Below are positions 52,616 through 61,177 of a DNA stretch of 64,000 bases, piece after piece; the stretch's first letter is position 1; each line of letters opens with the position of its first letter. This stretch comes from UBA2334 sp964396895 (lineage in GTDB: Bacteria > Pseudomonadota > Gammaproteobacteria > Burkholderiales > Burkholderiaceae_C), in assembly GCA_964396895.1 (NCBI GenBank), contig CAYNGJ010000018.1, positions 1-64,000 on the forward strand. The letters run 5' to 3'. The position numbers and the translations under genes are program-made. The notes below the pieces were generated by a model that saw only the letters and a list, made by a program, of their open reading frames with translations, did no database searches and had not been told where the DNA came from.

Positions 52616-54063
52616 GCATGGGCTGGAAAACCTGGGCGCGGGAGCAGCTGCGCCAGCGCGTCCACACCTGGGGCGTGCAACGCGCCGTCCACCGCTTGCC
52701 TTGGCAGTACTGGGGCTACCAGGCCACGCCCATGGGCCTCAGTCTGCACGGGGTGACCATGGGGGAGCTGGTGCGTGCCCACGGCTCACCCCTGCATGTG
52801 CTGAACGTGCCCCACCTGTTGGCCACGGTGGCGGCATTTGCGCAGGGTGGGGCGGGCATTCGGCCGGTGCTGTGCTGCTCAGTCAAAAGTTACCCCGTGC
52901 CCGGCCTGCTGCGGCTGTTGCTGGACGCTGGCATGCAGGCCGAGGTCATTTCCGAGCACGAGTTGTGGATGATCAGGCAGCTGGGGGTGCTGCCCGGGCA
53001 CATCATTTTCAACGGACCAGCCAAGTCGGACGAGGCCTTGCGCTGGGCCACAGCACACGGGGTGAAGGCCATTCACCTCAACCACCGGGAAGAAATGGCG
53101 CGTGTCTCGGCCCTGGCCCAGCAGGTGGGCCAGCCCGCGCGCGTGGGTTTTCGGCTGCGCGCCCCCGGCGCCTCGGGGCAGTTTGGTTTTGCCATGGACG
53201 ACCCCGCGACCCTGGCCACCATTCGCCAGGCCCTGCAAGACCCCTGGCTGCAGCCGGTGAGCCTGCATGGCCACAAGGGGGTGCACCTGCGTTCGCACGC
53301 CGAGGTGCTGGGCCACGTGGGCCCGCTGCTGGGCTTCGCCTTGACCTTGCACCGTGAGTTGAACTGGGGTGCCGAGCTGTTGGACGTGGGCGGTTCACTG
53401 GCGGTGCCCACCGTGGTGCCGCTGAGCCGCCAAGCCAGCCGCCTGGCGTGGACATTTGGCGTGCCGACCCCCGCGCCCGACCCCGCCGCCACCTTGTCAC
53501 CTGCCGACTACAGCCAGTTGGTCTGCGAGACCGTCGCCGGGTTTTGCCAGGCCCATGCCTTGCCCGTGCCAGAAGTGGTCATGGAGCCCGGTCGCGCGCT
53601 CACCACCAGTGCCCAGGCCCTGTTGAGCACGGTGTTGGAACTGCGCGAAGACCACCCATTGAGCTTCGCCGTGACCGATGTGGGCACCGCCGTGGCACCC
53701 AGCGCCTGCCACGAATTCCACCAGATGGGCCTGGCCCACCAGCCGTCTCGCGCGGACGCGGGAGCGGGGGGGAGGGCGGGTGTCGGTGTGGGTTGTAAGG
53801 TCTACCGCGTGGTAGGCCCCATCTGCCACCTCGGTGACGTGGCCAGCCCCGCCTGGGCGTTGCCCGAGCTGCACCGGGGCGATGTGTTGGCCATGATGGA
53901 CGCGGGGGCTTACTTCATCAGCAACGCCAGCAGTTTTTCCTTCCCCCAGCCGGGCGTGGTCGCCGTCTGGGCCGACGGCCGCACCGAATTGTTGCGCCGC
54001 ACAGAAACCTCGCCCGACATGGTCGTCCGCGACTTGGTCAACTGGTCACCACCCATTCCCTGA
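52612..54063 (+). CDS. Fold-type III PLP enzyme, diaminopimelate/ornithine decarboxylase-like
   Basis: 483 residues. The N-terminal alpha/beta barrel has the PLP lysine in LCCSVKSYPVPGLLRLLL (AxKAN in typical LysA), then EVISEHEL, a histidine in LHGHKGVH, and EPGRALTTSAQ for phosphate binding; CKVYRVVGPICHLGD and MMDAGAYFISNASSF complete the active site from the partner subunit, as in DAP decarboxylase. Chain length is above the usual 420 because of an N-terminal stretch of about 40 residues. It overlaps the ATP-grasp gene, from GTG 52612 behind CGGGAG; ATG 52618 is an alternative. A dedicated lysA role is unlikely given its partner. Confidence 0.78.
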   Translation: MSMGWKTWAREQLRQRVHTWGVQRAVHRLPWQYWGYQATPMGLSLHGVTMGELVRAHGSPLHVLNVPHLLATVAAFAQGGAGIRPVLCCSVKSYPVPGLLRLLLDAGMQAEVISEHELWMIRQLGVLPGHIIFNGPAKSDEALRWATAHGVKAIHLNHREEMARVSALAQQVGQPARVGFRLRAPGASGQFGFAMDDPATLATIRQALQDPWLQPVSLHGHKGVHLRSHAEVLGHVGPLLGFALTLHRELNWGAELLDVGGSLAVPTVVPLSRQASRLAWTFGVPTPAPDPAATLSPADYSQLVCETVAGFCQAHALPVPEVVMEPGRALTTSAQALLSTVLELREDHPLSFAVTDVGTAVAPSACHEFHQMGLAHQPSRADAGAGGRAGVGVGCKVYRVVGPICHLGDVASPAWALPELHRGDVLAMMDAGAYFISNASSFSFPQPGVVAVWADGRTELLRRTETSPDMVVRDLVNWSPPIP

Positions 54064-54192
54064 CCTCCGCCAACCGCTTCATTGGGGCACGGTCTCCGTC
54101 CCACGCCACATCGGCGACAATCCCACCCCCTACCCACCGCAGCCCGCCTTACAGCCTTAAGTCGGCGGCCCTGCGATCTATTTGTATTGCCC

Positions 54193-55125
54193 ATGTTCAA
54201 ACCCCGATTTCGCCGCGCTCCGCGGTTGCACGCGGCTGGCCAGTTTGCGCCCGCCGCCAATTCCCACCTCCGATTTGCCGAACGTGAAACCCGTCAGGGC
54301 CGATGTGTGGCCTTGGTCGATGCCCGTTTCATGGGTTGGCTCCAGGTGCCCGATGCGCCCGAGCACCTGAGCGTTGCCGCCGACGCGTCCGCCGCCATGC
54401 TGCGCCAGTTCCGGCAACTGCTGGCCCAGGCCGGATTGGACCTGGAGGTGGTGCGGGTGTATTGGTACTCCGACAAAGCACAGACCACACTGACAGACGA
54501 CGTGGTGCACCGCGCAGTGCCCCATCCCGCGCAGGACGCGGGCCAAGGCATGGTGCGGGCCATGGCTGCCGACATGGCCAAACTGGCGGACTGCAAGGCG
54601 GCCGAGCACCTGCTGCTGGCATCGGACGACGAGCGACTGTGGTCGGGCGTGGACGCTGCCCAGTTGGCGGGCCTGAGCGTGCACGTGCTGTGTGACGACA
54701 GCGCCGCCGACTTTGCCCGCTTGCAGCAGGACGACCCCAGCTGGGCACGCCTGTTGGCCCAGGCCGACCGCCGCGTGCCTTGGATGGCTGACGTGCCATT
54801 CCCAGCGCCTGGCGGTCTGGACCCCGCCGCCGACGAAGAACGTGTGGCCGAGGACAGCCGCGAACAGATCTTGGCCCACCTCGCCCGTTGGTGGGACGAT
54901 GAGCCCGAAACCCAGCGGCATGACTTGCGCGACGAACTCCAGCAGGCCCGCAGCATTCCCCAGGAAGTGGACCGGCAATTGTTGCTGCTGCTGAGCCGCG
55001 AGTTGGCCCACCCCTTGAGCTGGCCTGAGAAAAAAATCATGCGCGAAGGCGTCCGGCGCATGGTGTTGGGCGGCGAGTACACACCTTACCGCCACCCCAT
55101 CGGCGTGGAAAACGCGGAGTTTTAA
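54193..55125 (+). CDS. NYN-domain (PIN-like) protein
   Basis: 310 residues. ALVDARFMGWL early, VRVYWYSDK in the middle and LLLASDDERLW fit the NYN/LabA-type fold, with acidic residues for metal-dependent RNA cleavage. The C-terminal third is acidic, then helical, with no named domain. ATG 54193 is used; upstream in-frame sequence to 54082 is not conserved-looking. Its stop and the rlhA stop share the same TTAA on opposite strands. Target unknown. Confidence 0.72.
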   Translation: MFKPRFRRAPRLHAAGQFAPAANSHLRFAERETRQGRCVALVDARFMGWLQVPDAPEHLSVAADASAAMLRQFRQLLAQAGLDLEVVRVYWYSDKAQTTLTDDVVHRAVPHPAQDAGQGMVRAMAADMAKLADCKAAEHLLLASDDERLWSGVDAAQLAGLSVHVLCDDSAADFARLQQDDPSWARLLAQADRRVPWMADVPFPAPGGLDPAADEERVAEDSREQILAHLARWWDDEPETQRHDLRDELQQARSIPQEVDRQLLLLLSRELAHPLSWPEKKIMREGVRRMVLGGEYTPYRHPIGVENAEF

Positions 55126-57146
55126 ACCCGCCCGCTGCGGTGAAACTTCACCGGAGCGGTTGGCACCTGCGCCAAGATGTGTGGCCGTGCCTTGCCCACC
55201 ACGTGCATTTCGCAGGGTTTGCAGTCAAAGCGCAGCGTGAGGGTGTCTTTGCCGTTGACCAGCATCAGCGGTTCGGCCTTGACCGTGCCTTGCACGCCGG
55301 TCACGCCCTTGGCCTGTTTGGGGCACAGGCTCAATGAGAAGCGCACGCAGTGCTTGGTGATCATCAGGCTCACTTCGCCCGCTTCTTCGTTGGCCTCGTA
55401 GGTGGCGGCAATGACCTTCACGCCGTGGTGGGCGTAAAAGTCGTGGGCCGCTTGGTTGTACACATTCCCCAAAAAACTCAGGCTGTCTTCCGGGTAGGGC
55501 GTGGGTGGCTGGGCGGGTTGTGCGCGGGGCAGGCGGGTGCAAGCCTGTTTGCGGGCGGCTTCCAGGGCCTTCACCGCGTCTCGGCGTAACTCGTTCAGCG
55601 CGGAGGCGGGCACAAACCAGGGCTGGCTCAGCTTCAGGCTCACGTCCAGTGCTTCAAAGGCGGTGTCGCCCAGGCGAGCCAATTGCGCCTTGAGCTTGTC
55701 CACCTGGTCGCCGTCGCGGGCGGGTTGCAGGGTCAGCGTGGCCGTGGCGCTGGCCACCACGCCGTCTTCGTCGGTCAGGGTCAGTTGCAGTTGGTGGGCG
55801 GTGGTGTCGGCCAGCGCCATCCACACGCCCATGCGGCGGGTGGCTGAGGGTTTTTCGAGCGTGCGCACCCAGTCCATGCTGCGGTTGCGGTTGATCTCAC
55901 GCCCTTTGCGCAGGTCTTTCAGGCCGGCGATGGGGTCTTTGGGGAACACGCGCCAGCGCTGGCCTGAGTTCTCGACTTTGGCTGGCGGCAGCTTTTCCAC
56001 CCGGTTGGTTTGCAGGCCCACCAGTTCTTTGTGCAGGTCGTGGTAGCAAAGGCCGTCTCCGTTGTGCAGCACGGTGTCTGGGCGGGTGGTTTCCAGCTCA
56101 ATGTAGTCTTTGCCGTGGCCCAAGCCCTGGCTGATGTGGGTGACCCAGCCAATGGGCTGGCCGGGGTTTTTGGGGCTGTCAAACGCGCCGATGTCCTCCT
56201 GGCGGCCTTGCACGAAGTAGTCGGTGAACTCGCGGTTGAAGTTCTGGTTGGGGTCGGGCGTGAAGGTGTAGGTGCAGCGCCCGCTGGAAGCGGGGGCCAG
56301 CTCGGGGCGCTGCTCCAACAGCTCGTCCAGCAGCAGCCGGTAGTGGGCGGTGATGTTCTTCACATAACCCATGTCTTTGTAGCGGCCTTCAATTTTGAAG
56401 CTGCGTATGCCAGCGTCCACCAGCGCCGCGAGGTTGGCGCTTTGGTTGTTGTCTTTCATGCTCAGCACGTGCTTGTCGTGCGCCACAAAGCGGCCTTGCG
56501 CATCCAGCACCTGGTAGGGCAGGCGGCAGGCCTGGCTGCAGTCGCCCCGGTTGGCGCTGCGCCCGGTGTGCGCGTGGCTGATGTTGCACTGGCCGCTGTA
56601 AGCCACGCACAGCGCACCGTGCACAAAAAATTCCAGAATGGCCGCGTTGGCTGGCACGGTGCCTGTGGTGGGGTGGGGCACGGTGAGTGCATCGCGCACC
56701 TGGGCAATTTGCCCCAGCGTCAGTTCACGGGCCAGCACCAGCTGGCTCATGCCCGCGTCTTGCAAAAAACGGGCTTTCTCGGGGGTGCGGATGTCGCACT
56801 GCGTGCTGGCGTGCAGCTGGATGGGGGGCAAGTCCAGCGCCAGCAGGGCCATGTCTTGCACGATGAGGGCGTCCACCCCTGCGTCGTACAACTGGCGCAC
56901 CAGTTTGCGGGCGGGCTCCAGCTCGTCGTCGCGCAAGATGGTGTTGATGGTGACAAATATGCGGCTGTGGAAGCGGTGCGCGTGTTTCACCAGCCGGGCA
57001 ATGTCGCTGACCGGGTTGTCGGCGCTGGCCCTGGCCCCGAAGCCCGGGCCGCCGATATAGACCGCATCGGCCCCGTGGTTGACGGCCTCGATGCCGATGT
57101 CGGCGGTGCGGGCGGGGGAGAGCAGTTCAAGCTGATGAGCGAGCAT
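55122..57146 (-). CDS. rlhA: 23S rRNA C2501 hydroxylase, U32-peptidase family
   Basis: 674 residues, close to the E. coli RlhA (YdcP) length. LELLSPARTADIGIEAVNHGADAVYIGG starts the U32 domain in pieces of LSPAR and GADAVYIGG; GALCVAYSGQC, RGDCSQACRLPY and SFKIEGRYKD give the cysteine cluster and the U32 signature. RlhA helps hydroxylate C2501 of 23S rRNA. The residues that separate it from YegQ/UbiU paralogues are its long C-terminal region and early ELLSPA start. ATG 57146 is used; the longer frame to 57221 crosses the divergent promoter gap. Confidence 0.85.
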   Translation of the reverse strand: MLAHQLELLSPARTADIGIEAVNHGADAVYIGGPGFGARASADNPVSDIARLVKHAHRFHSRIFVTINTILRDDELEPARKLVRQLYDAGVDALIVQDMALLALDLPPIQLHASTQCDIRTPEKARFLQDAGMSQLVLARELTLGQIAQVRDALTVPHPTTGTVPANAAILEFFVHGALCVAYSGQCNISHAHTGRSANRGDCSQACRLPYQVLDAQGRFVAHDKHVLSMKDNNQSANLAALVDAGIRSFKIEGRYKDMGYVKNITAHYRLLLDELLEQRPELAPASSGRCTYTFTPDPNQNFNREFTDYFVQGRQEDIGAFDSPKNPGQPIGWVTHISQGLGHGKDYIELETTRPDTVLHNGDGLCYHDLHKELVGLQTNRVEKLPPAKVENSGQRWRVFPKDPIAGLKDLRKGREINRNRSMDWVRTLEKPSATRRMGVWMALADTTAHQLQLTLTDEDGVVASATATLTLQPARDGDQVDKLKAQLARLGDTAFEALDVSLKLSQPWFVPASALNELRRDAVKALEAARKQACTRLPRAQPAQPPTPYPEDSLSFLGNVYNQAAHDFYAHHGVKVIAATYEANEEAGEVSLMITKHCVRFSLSLCPKQAKGVTGVQGTVKAEPLMLVNGKDTLTLRFDCKPCEMHVVGKARPHILAQVPTAPVKFHRSGRV

Positions 57147-57211
57147 GGCAGGGCGTGCTGTGGCAGTGGAGGGCAAAATGCAAAACCCCCTGATTGTCCC
57201 GGAGAACCCGC

Positions 57212-57976
57212 ATGTCCACATCCCCCCGAACTGAACAACCCACCCTGGTGCTGGTCCACGGTGCCTGGCACGGTGGCTGGTGCTGGCAGCGCGTGCTGCC
57301 CCTGTTGCAGGCGCAGGGTTTGGCTGCGCACGCCATCACGCTCACAGGGGTGGGTGAGCGGGCGCACCTGTTGTCGGGGCAGATCCGCCTGAGCACCCAC
57401 ATTCAGGACGTGCTGGGTCTCATCGACAGCCTGGAGCTGCCCCATGTGGTGCTGGTGGGCCACAGCTATGGCGGCATCGTCATCACCGGTGTGGCGGATG
57501 TGCTGTTGGCCCGCGCTGCGGCGGGCCCAAGCACCAGCCGCGTGATGGGCCTGGTGTATGTGGATGCAGTCACGCCCCACCCCGGCGAGAGCTGGAGCAG
57601 CCGGCATGCGCCAGACACCGTGGCAGCGCGTGTGGCGCTGGCCCACGAAAAGGGGGCTGGTGTGGGCATTCCCCCGCCCGATGCGGCGTTGTTTGGCCTG
57701 GAAGGTGCTGACCGCGACTGGGTCAACCGCCGCCAGACCCCGCAACCGCTGGGCGTGTACCAAGATGCCCTGCACTTTGATGCAGCGGCTGTGGCTAACT
57801 TGCCCCGCACCTTCATTGACTGTGTGGCCCCTGCCTTGCCCACCATCGCCGCCATGCGCGAGCGGGTGCGCACCGAGCCGGGCTGGGTGGTGCGGGAGAT
57901 GGCCACGGGTCACGACCCCATGGTCAGTGCCCCGCAGGCGTTGGCCGATTACCTGGTGCAGGCCGCCCGTGGCTAG
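57212..57976 (+). CDS. Alpha/beta-hydrolase
   Basis: 254 residues. LVLVHGAWHGGWCW supplies the oxyanion-hole region, GHSYGG the nucleophile Ser, and ATGHDPM the catalytic His; an Asp lies in VYVDAVTPHPGESW or nearby. It resembles plant-type salicylate-esterase/hydroxynitrile-lyase-like hydrolases, whose bacterial substrates are mostly unknown. ATG 57212 is used; a 6-codon extension is possible. The next gene starts inside its last codons. Confidence 0.85.
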   Translation: MSTSPRTEQPTLVLVHGAWHGGWCWQRVLPLLQAQGLAAHAITLTGVGERAHLLSGQIRLSTHIQDVLGLIDSLELPHVVLVGHSYGGIVITGVADVLLARAAAGPSTSRVMGLVYVDAVTPHPGESWSSRHAPDTVAARVALAHEKGAGVGIPPPDAALFGLEGADRDWVNRRQTPQPLGVYQDALHFDAAAVANLPRTFIDCVAPALPTIAAMRERVRTEPGWVVREMATGHDPMVSAPQALADYLVQAARG

Positions 57977-58742
57977 TCGGGCGCTGGGCAGGCTGGACAG
58001 CCTGGACGCGCTGCGCACCGTGGCCATGGTGTGGATGACGGTGTTCCACTTTTGCTACGACCTGAACTGGCTGGGCCTGATGCCGCGCCAGCAGTTTTTG
58101 AGCGACCCGTTTTGGACGTGGCAACGCACCGCCATCGTCAGCCTGTTTTTGTTCACGGCGGGGGTGGGGCAGGCGGTGGCGCTGCAGGCCCAGGGCTTGG
58201 ACGGCTTGCCGTGGCGGCAGCGCTTGGACCCCCGGTTTTGGCGGCGCTGGGTGCAGGTGGCGGGCTGTGCGCTGCTGGTGACTGTGGGCTCGGCGCTGGT
58301 GTTTCCGCAAAGCTTTATTTTCTTTGGCGTGCTGCACGGCCTGGCGGTGATGCTGGTGCTGCTTCGGCTGACGGCAGGCTGGGGCCACTGGCTGTGGCTG
58401 GCAGCGGGTGTGATCGTTTCACTGAAAGTTGTAGCTGAAAGTGTAATAAATACAAGCGCTAGTTGGCAATTTGTTAATGAAAAATGGTTGGCCTGGCTGG
58501 GGATGGTGAGCCGCAAGCCTGTGACCGAGGACTACGTGCCCATCATTCCCTGGCTGGCCGCCGTGTGGGTGGGCCTGTGTGTGGGGCGCTGGGTGCTGCA
58601 GCGCCGCACCCAGTGGCTGCGGGCCACGTCCCCCGCACTGCGCGTGCTGGCCGTGCCTGGCCGCTGGAGCCTGAGCTATTACCTGCTGCACCAGCCTGTG
58701 CTGCTGGGCGGGTTGTGGGTTTACCAGACCTTGCGCGGCTGA
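57969..58742 (+). CDS. DUF1624 / heparan-alpha-glucosaminide N-acetyltransferase-like membrane protein
   Basis: 257 residues with six or seven membrane helices. It begins GRLDSLDALRTVAMVWMTVFH, the DUF1624/HGSNAT catalytic-type start (RxxxLDxLRGxAM...H), and has FGVLHGLAVM and a late YYLLHQPVLLG. The family resembles acyltransferases acting across membranes; no substrate is established for bacterial members. It begins with GTG 57969, overlapping the hydrolase gene by 8 bases. Residues about 151-173 are encoded by an AT-rich mini-repeat lying in a loop between helices. Confidence 0.82.
   Translation: MASRALGRLDSLDALRTVAMVWMTVFHFCYDLNWLGLMPRQQFLSDPFWTWQRTAIVSLFLFTAGVGQAVALQAQGLDGLPWRQRLDPRFWRRWVQVAGCALLVTVGSALVFPQSFIFFGVLHGLAVMLVLLRLTAGWGHWLWLAAGVIVSLKVVAESVINTSASWQFVNEKWLAWLGMVSRKPVTEDYVPIIPWLAAVWVGLCVGRWVLQRRTQWLRATSPALRVLAVPGRWSLSYYLLHQPVLLGGLWVYQTLRG
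58420..58486. repeat. Mini-repeat copy E, in frame inside the DUF1624 gene
   Basis: Reads GTTGTAGCTGAAAG, spacer with ACAAGCGCTAG, then TTGGCAATTTG. Reverse orientation relative to the dapE and ligA copies, like the ABC-F copy; it shares that copy's reading frame (AGC-GCT-xxx-xGx-CAA). Confidence 0.65.
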
Positions 58743-58776
58743 AGCACCATTGGGGCCTGGACCCTTGGGCAGGGGC

Positions 58777-59694
58777 TCAGTACATTGGGGGCACGTATAT
58801 TTCTCCGGGTACTTGGTGGCGGCGGTAGCCCTCGTGCCGAACCCGCTCGGGCAGGGTGATGGCGGGGCGCTCCACCTCGGTGTAGGGCATTTGGCTCAGC
58901 AAATGGGCAATGCAGTTGAGCCTGGCCTTTTTCTTGTCGTCCGCAGGCACCACCCACCAGGGGGATTCGGACGTGTGCGTGCGCTCCAGCATCACTTCTT
59001 TGGCCTTGGTGTAGAGCTCCCAGCGGCGTCGGCTTTCCAGGTCCATGGGGCTGAGCTTCCACTGTTTGAGCGGATCGTGGATGCGGCCCAGGAAACGGAT
59101 TTCCTGCTCCTGATCGGATATGGAAAACCAATATTTGATGAGCTGTATGCCCGATCGCACCAGCATCTTCTCGAACTCGGGCACGGTGCGAAAGAACTCT
59201 TCGTACTGCTCATCGGTGCAAAAACCCATGACCTTTTCCACCCCGGCCCGGTTGTACCAGCTGCGGTCAAACAGCACCATTTCGCCTGCGGCGGGCAGGT
59301 GGGGCACGTAGCGTTGGAAGTACCACTGCGTGCGCTCGCGGTCATTGGGGGCCGGCAGGGCCACCACCCGGCACACGCGGGGGTTCAGCCGCTGGGTGAT
59401 GCGCTTGATGACGCCGCCCTTGCCCGCGGCATCGCGGCCCTCGAACACGATGACCACCTTGTGGCCGGTGGCCACCACCCAGTCTTGCAGTTTGACCAGG
59501 TCGGCCTGCAGCTTGAACAACTCGCGAAAGTAGCGGCGGCGCGCCTCGCGGTGGGCTGTGGCCAACGCGGGGTTGCCCTGTGCGGCCAAGGTGTCCACGA
59601 ACTGGTCCTCCAGCTCCATTTCAAGTTCTTCGTCGTGACCGTCGAGCAGGTCTTCCTGGACGCGCAGCCACGCGTTGTGATCTTCACCCAGCAT
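58777..59694 (-). CDS. ppk2: Polyphosphate kinase 2
   Basis: 305 residues, a one-domain PPK2. Walker A FEGRDAAGKGG near residue 75 and the Walker B/lid DRSWYNRAG are intact, and PDPLKQWKLSP-like IHDPLKQWKLSPMDLES follows. The enzyme transfers phosphate between polyphosphate and nucleoside phosphates in the cytoplasm. An AGGAG sequence is placed before ATG 59694; the longer frame from 59727 lacks support. Convergent with the DUF1624 gene. Confidence 0.94.
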   Translation of the reverse strand: MLGEDHNAWLRVQEDLLDGHDEELEMELEDQFVDTLAAQGNPALATAHREARRRYFRELFKLQADLVKLQDWVVATGHKVVIVFEGRDAAGKGGVIKRITQRLNPRVCRVVALPAPNDRERTQWYFQRYVPHLPAAGEMVLFDRSWYNRAGVEKVMGFCTDEQYEEFFRTVPEFEKMLVRSGIQLIKYWFSISDQEQEIRFLGRIHDPLKQWKLSPMDLESRRRWELYTKAKEVMLERTHTSESPWWVVPADDKKKARLNCIAHLLSQMPYTEVERPAITLPERVRHEGYRRHQVPGEIYVPPMY

Positions 59695-59794
59695 GGGCAA
59701 CTCCTGTTGGTGGTTCAGGCAGAGCACCTTAGGGCGCTTGTGTGAAGCGCCGGTGACAAACCGGCGTCAGCCGGATGCCCTCCAACGGGTGTGT

Positions 59795-61177
59795 TCAGGC
59801 GGGAGCAATGGCCAGCACCACGGCCTCCAGCGCCGCCAGCAGCTGCTCAACCTGGCGCGGGCTGGTGTGCGGGCACACCAGCATCATGTTGTGAAACGGG
59901 GTGATCAACACGCCCCGATTCAGCAGACCGAGGTGAATCAGGTGTTCCAGTTCTGCATCCAGGCGGGCGCCCGCCTCGGTGCCGTTGCGCGGTGGCGTGG
60001 GGGTGAACTGGAACTCGGTGCGTGCGCCCACCTGGGTCACACACCAGGGCAGGGCGTGGCGTGCCACCAGGGTGCGCAGGCCCTGGGCCAACTGCGTGGC
60101 CACGCTTTGCATGTGGTCCCATGCCTGGGGCGTGAGGGTTTGGGTGAGCGCAGCGCGCATGGCGGCCATGCTCAGCATGTTGCCGGTCAATGTGGTGCCA
60201 ATGCCCGAGTGACCAGGAGGTGCTCGTCGCTTGGCGGCGGTGGCACGCGCGGCCAACTCGGCGCTGAACCCGTACACCGCGCTGGGCACGCCCCCGCCCA
60301 CGGGTTTGCCCAGCACCAGGGCATCGGGTTGCAGGCCGTGCGCACGGGTGTACCCCCCAGGACCGGCGCTGATGGTGTGGGTCTCGTCCAGCACCAGCAG
60401 GGTGTCGTGGCGGCGGATGATGGCCTGCGCCTGGGGCCAGAAGTCGGGGTCGGGCAGCACCATGCCGATGTTGGTCATGGCGGGTTCGGCCAGCACACAC
60501 GCCACATCGCCGGTTGACAGGGCCGCTTCCAGCGCTGGCAGGTCGTTGAATTCGACCACCACCGTGTGGGCCAGCAGGTCGTGCACCTGACCCAGCAGGC
60601 TGTCTCGCTGGGTGGGCTGGCCATCCACGAGGTCCACGAACACGTCTTCGATGGTGCCGTGGTAACAGCCGTTGAACACCAGCACCTTGGGGCGTCCGGT
60701 GGCGGCACGCACCCAGCGCACCACGTAGCGGTTGGCGTCGGTGGCGCTGAGTGCGAATTGCCACAGGGGCAACCCAAAGCGCTTGGCCAACTCGGCCCCC
60801 ACCACCACCGCGTCGGCTGTGGGCAGCATGGTGGTGTAGCCCTGGCTGGCCTGCGCCTGCAGCGCGGCGGCCACGGCGGGCGGTGAGTGCCCCAACATGG
60901 CCCCGGTGTCACCCAGGCAGAAGTCACTCAGGGTGTGGCCGTCGACGTCGGTGACCGTGGCCCCCTGGGCGTGGGCCGCATGAAGGGCAAAGGGGGTGCC
61001 CCAGTCGGTCATCCAGTGCAGCGGCACACCAAACAGCAGGTGCTGGTCTGCCTGGGCCGCCAACGCTGCCGAGCGAGGGTCGCGCCGGGTGTAGGCCTGG
61101 CGTTCGGCCGCCAGAAACGCCTGGGCGCGGGCCCAGTCCAGCCCCTGGCGGGTGGCGGGTACAGGCGCCGGTGTCAT
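59795..61177 (-). CDS. Class III PLP aminotransferase (GSA-aminomutase-like)
   Basis: 460 residues. VTDVDGHTLSDFCLGDTGAM at the N-terminus, FNGCYHG, the cofactor-binding LVLDETHTI and the PLP lysine in LVLGKPVGGG identify a class III fold. It most resembles the glutamate-1-semialdehyde-aminomutase-like group, whose members have varied substrates; no specific one is implied. ATG overlaps the stop of the lipoprotein gene as ATGA, so it is translated with the lipid-transport operon although it has no evident transport role. Confidence 0.83.
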   Translation of the reverse strand: MTPAPVPATRQGLDWARAQAFLAAERQAYTRRDPRSAALAAQADQHLLFGVPLHWMTDWGTPFALHAAHAQGATVTDVDGHTLSDFCLGDTGAMLGHSPPAVAAALQAQASQGYTTMLPTADAVVVGAELAKRFGLPLWQFALSATDANRYVVRWVRAATGRPKVLVFNGCYHGTIEDVFVDLVDGQPTQRDSLLGQVHDLLAHTVVVEFNDLPALEAALSTGDVACVLAEPAMTNIGMVLPDPDFWPQAQAIIRRHDTLLVLDETHTISAGPGGYTRAHGLQPDALVLGKPVGGGVPSAVYGFSAELAARATAAKRRAPPGHSGIGTTLTGNMLSMAAMRAALTQTLTPQAWDHMQSVATQLAQGLRTLVARHALPWCVTQVGARTEFQFTPTPPRNGTEAGARLDAELEHLIHLGLLNRGVLITPFHNMMLVCPHTSPRQVEQLLAALEAVVLAIAPA

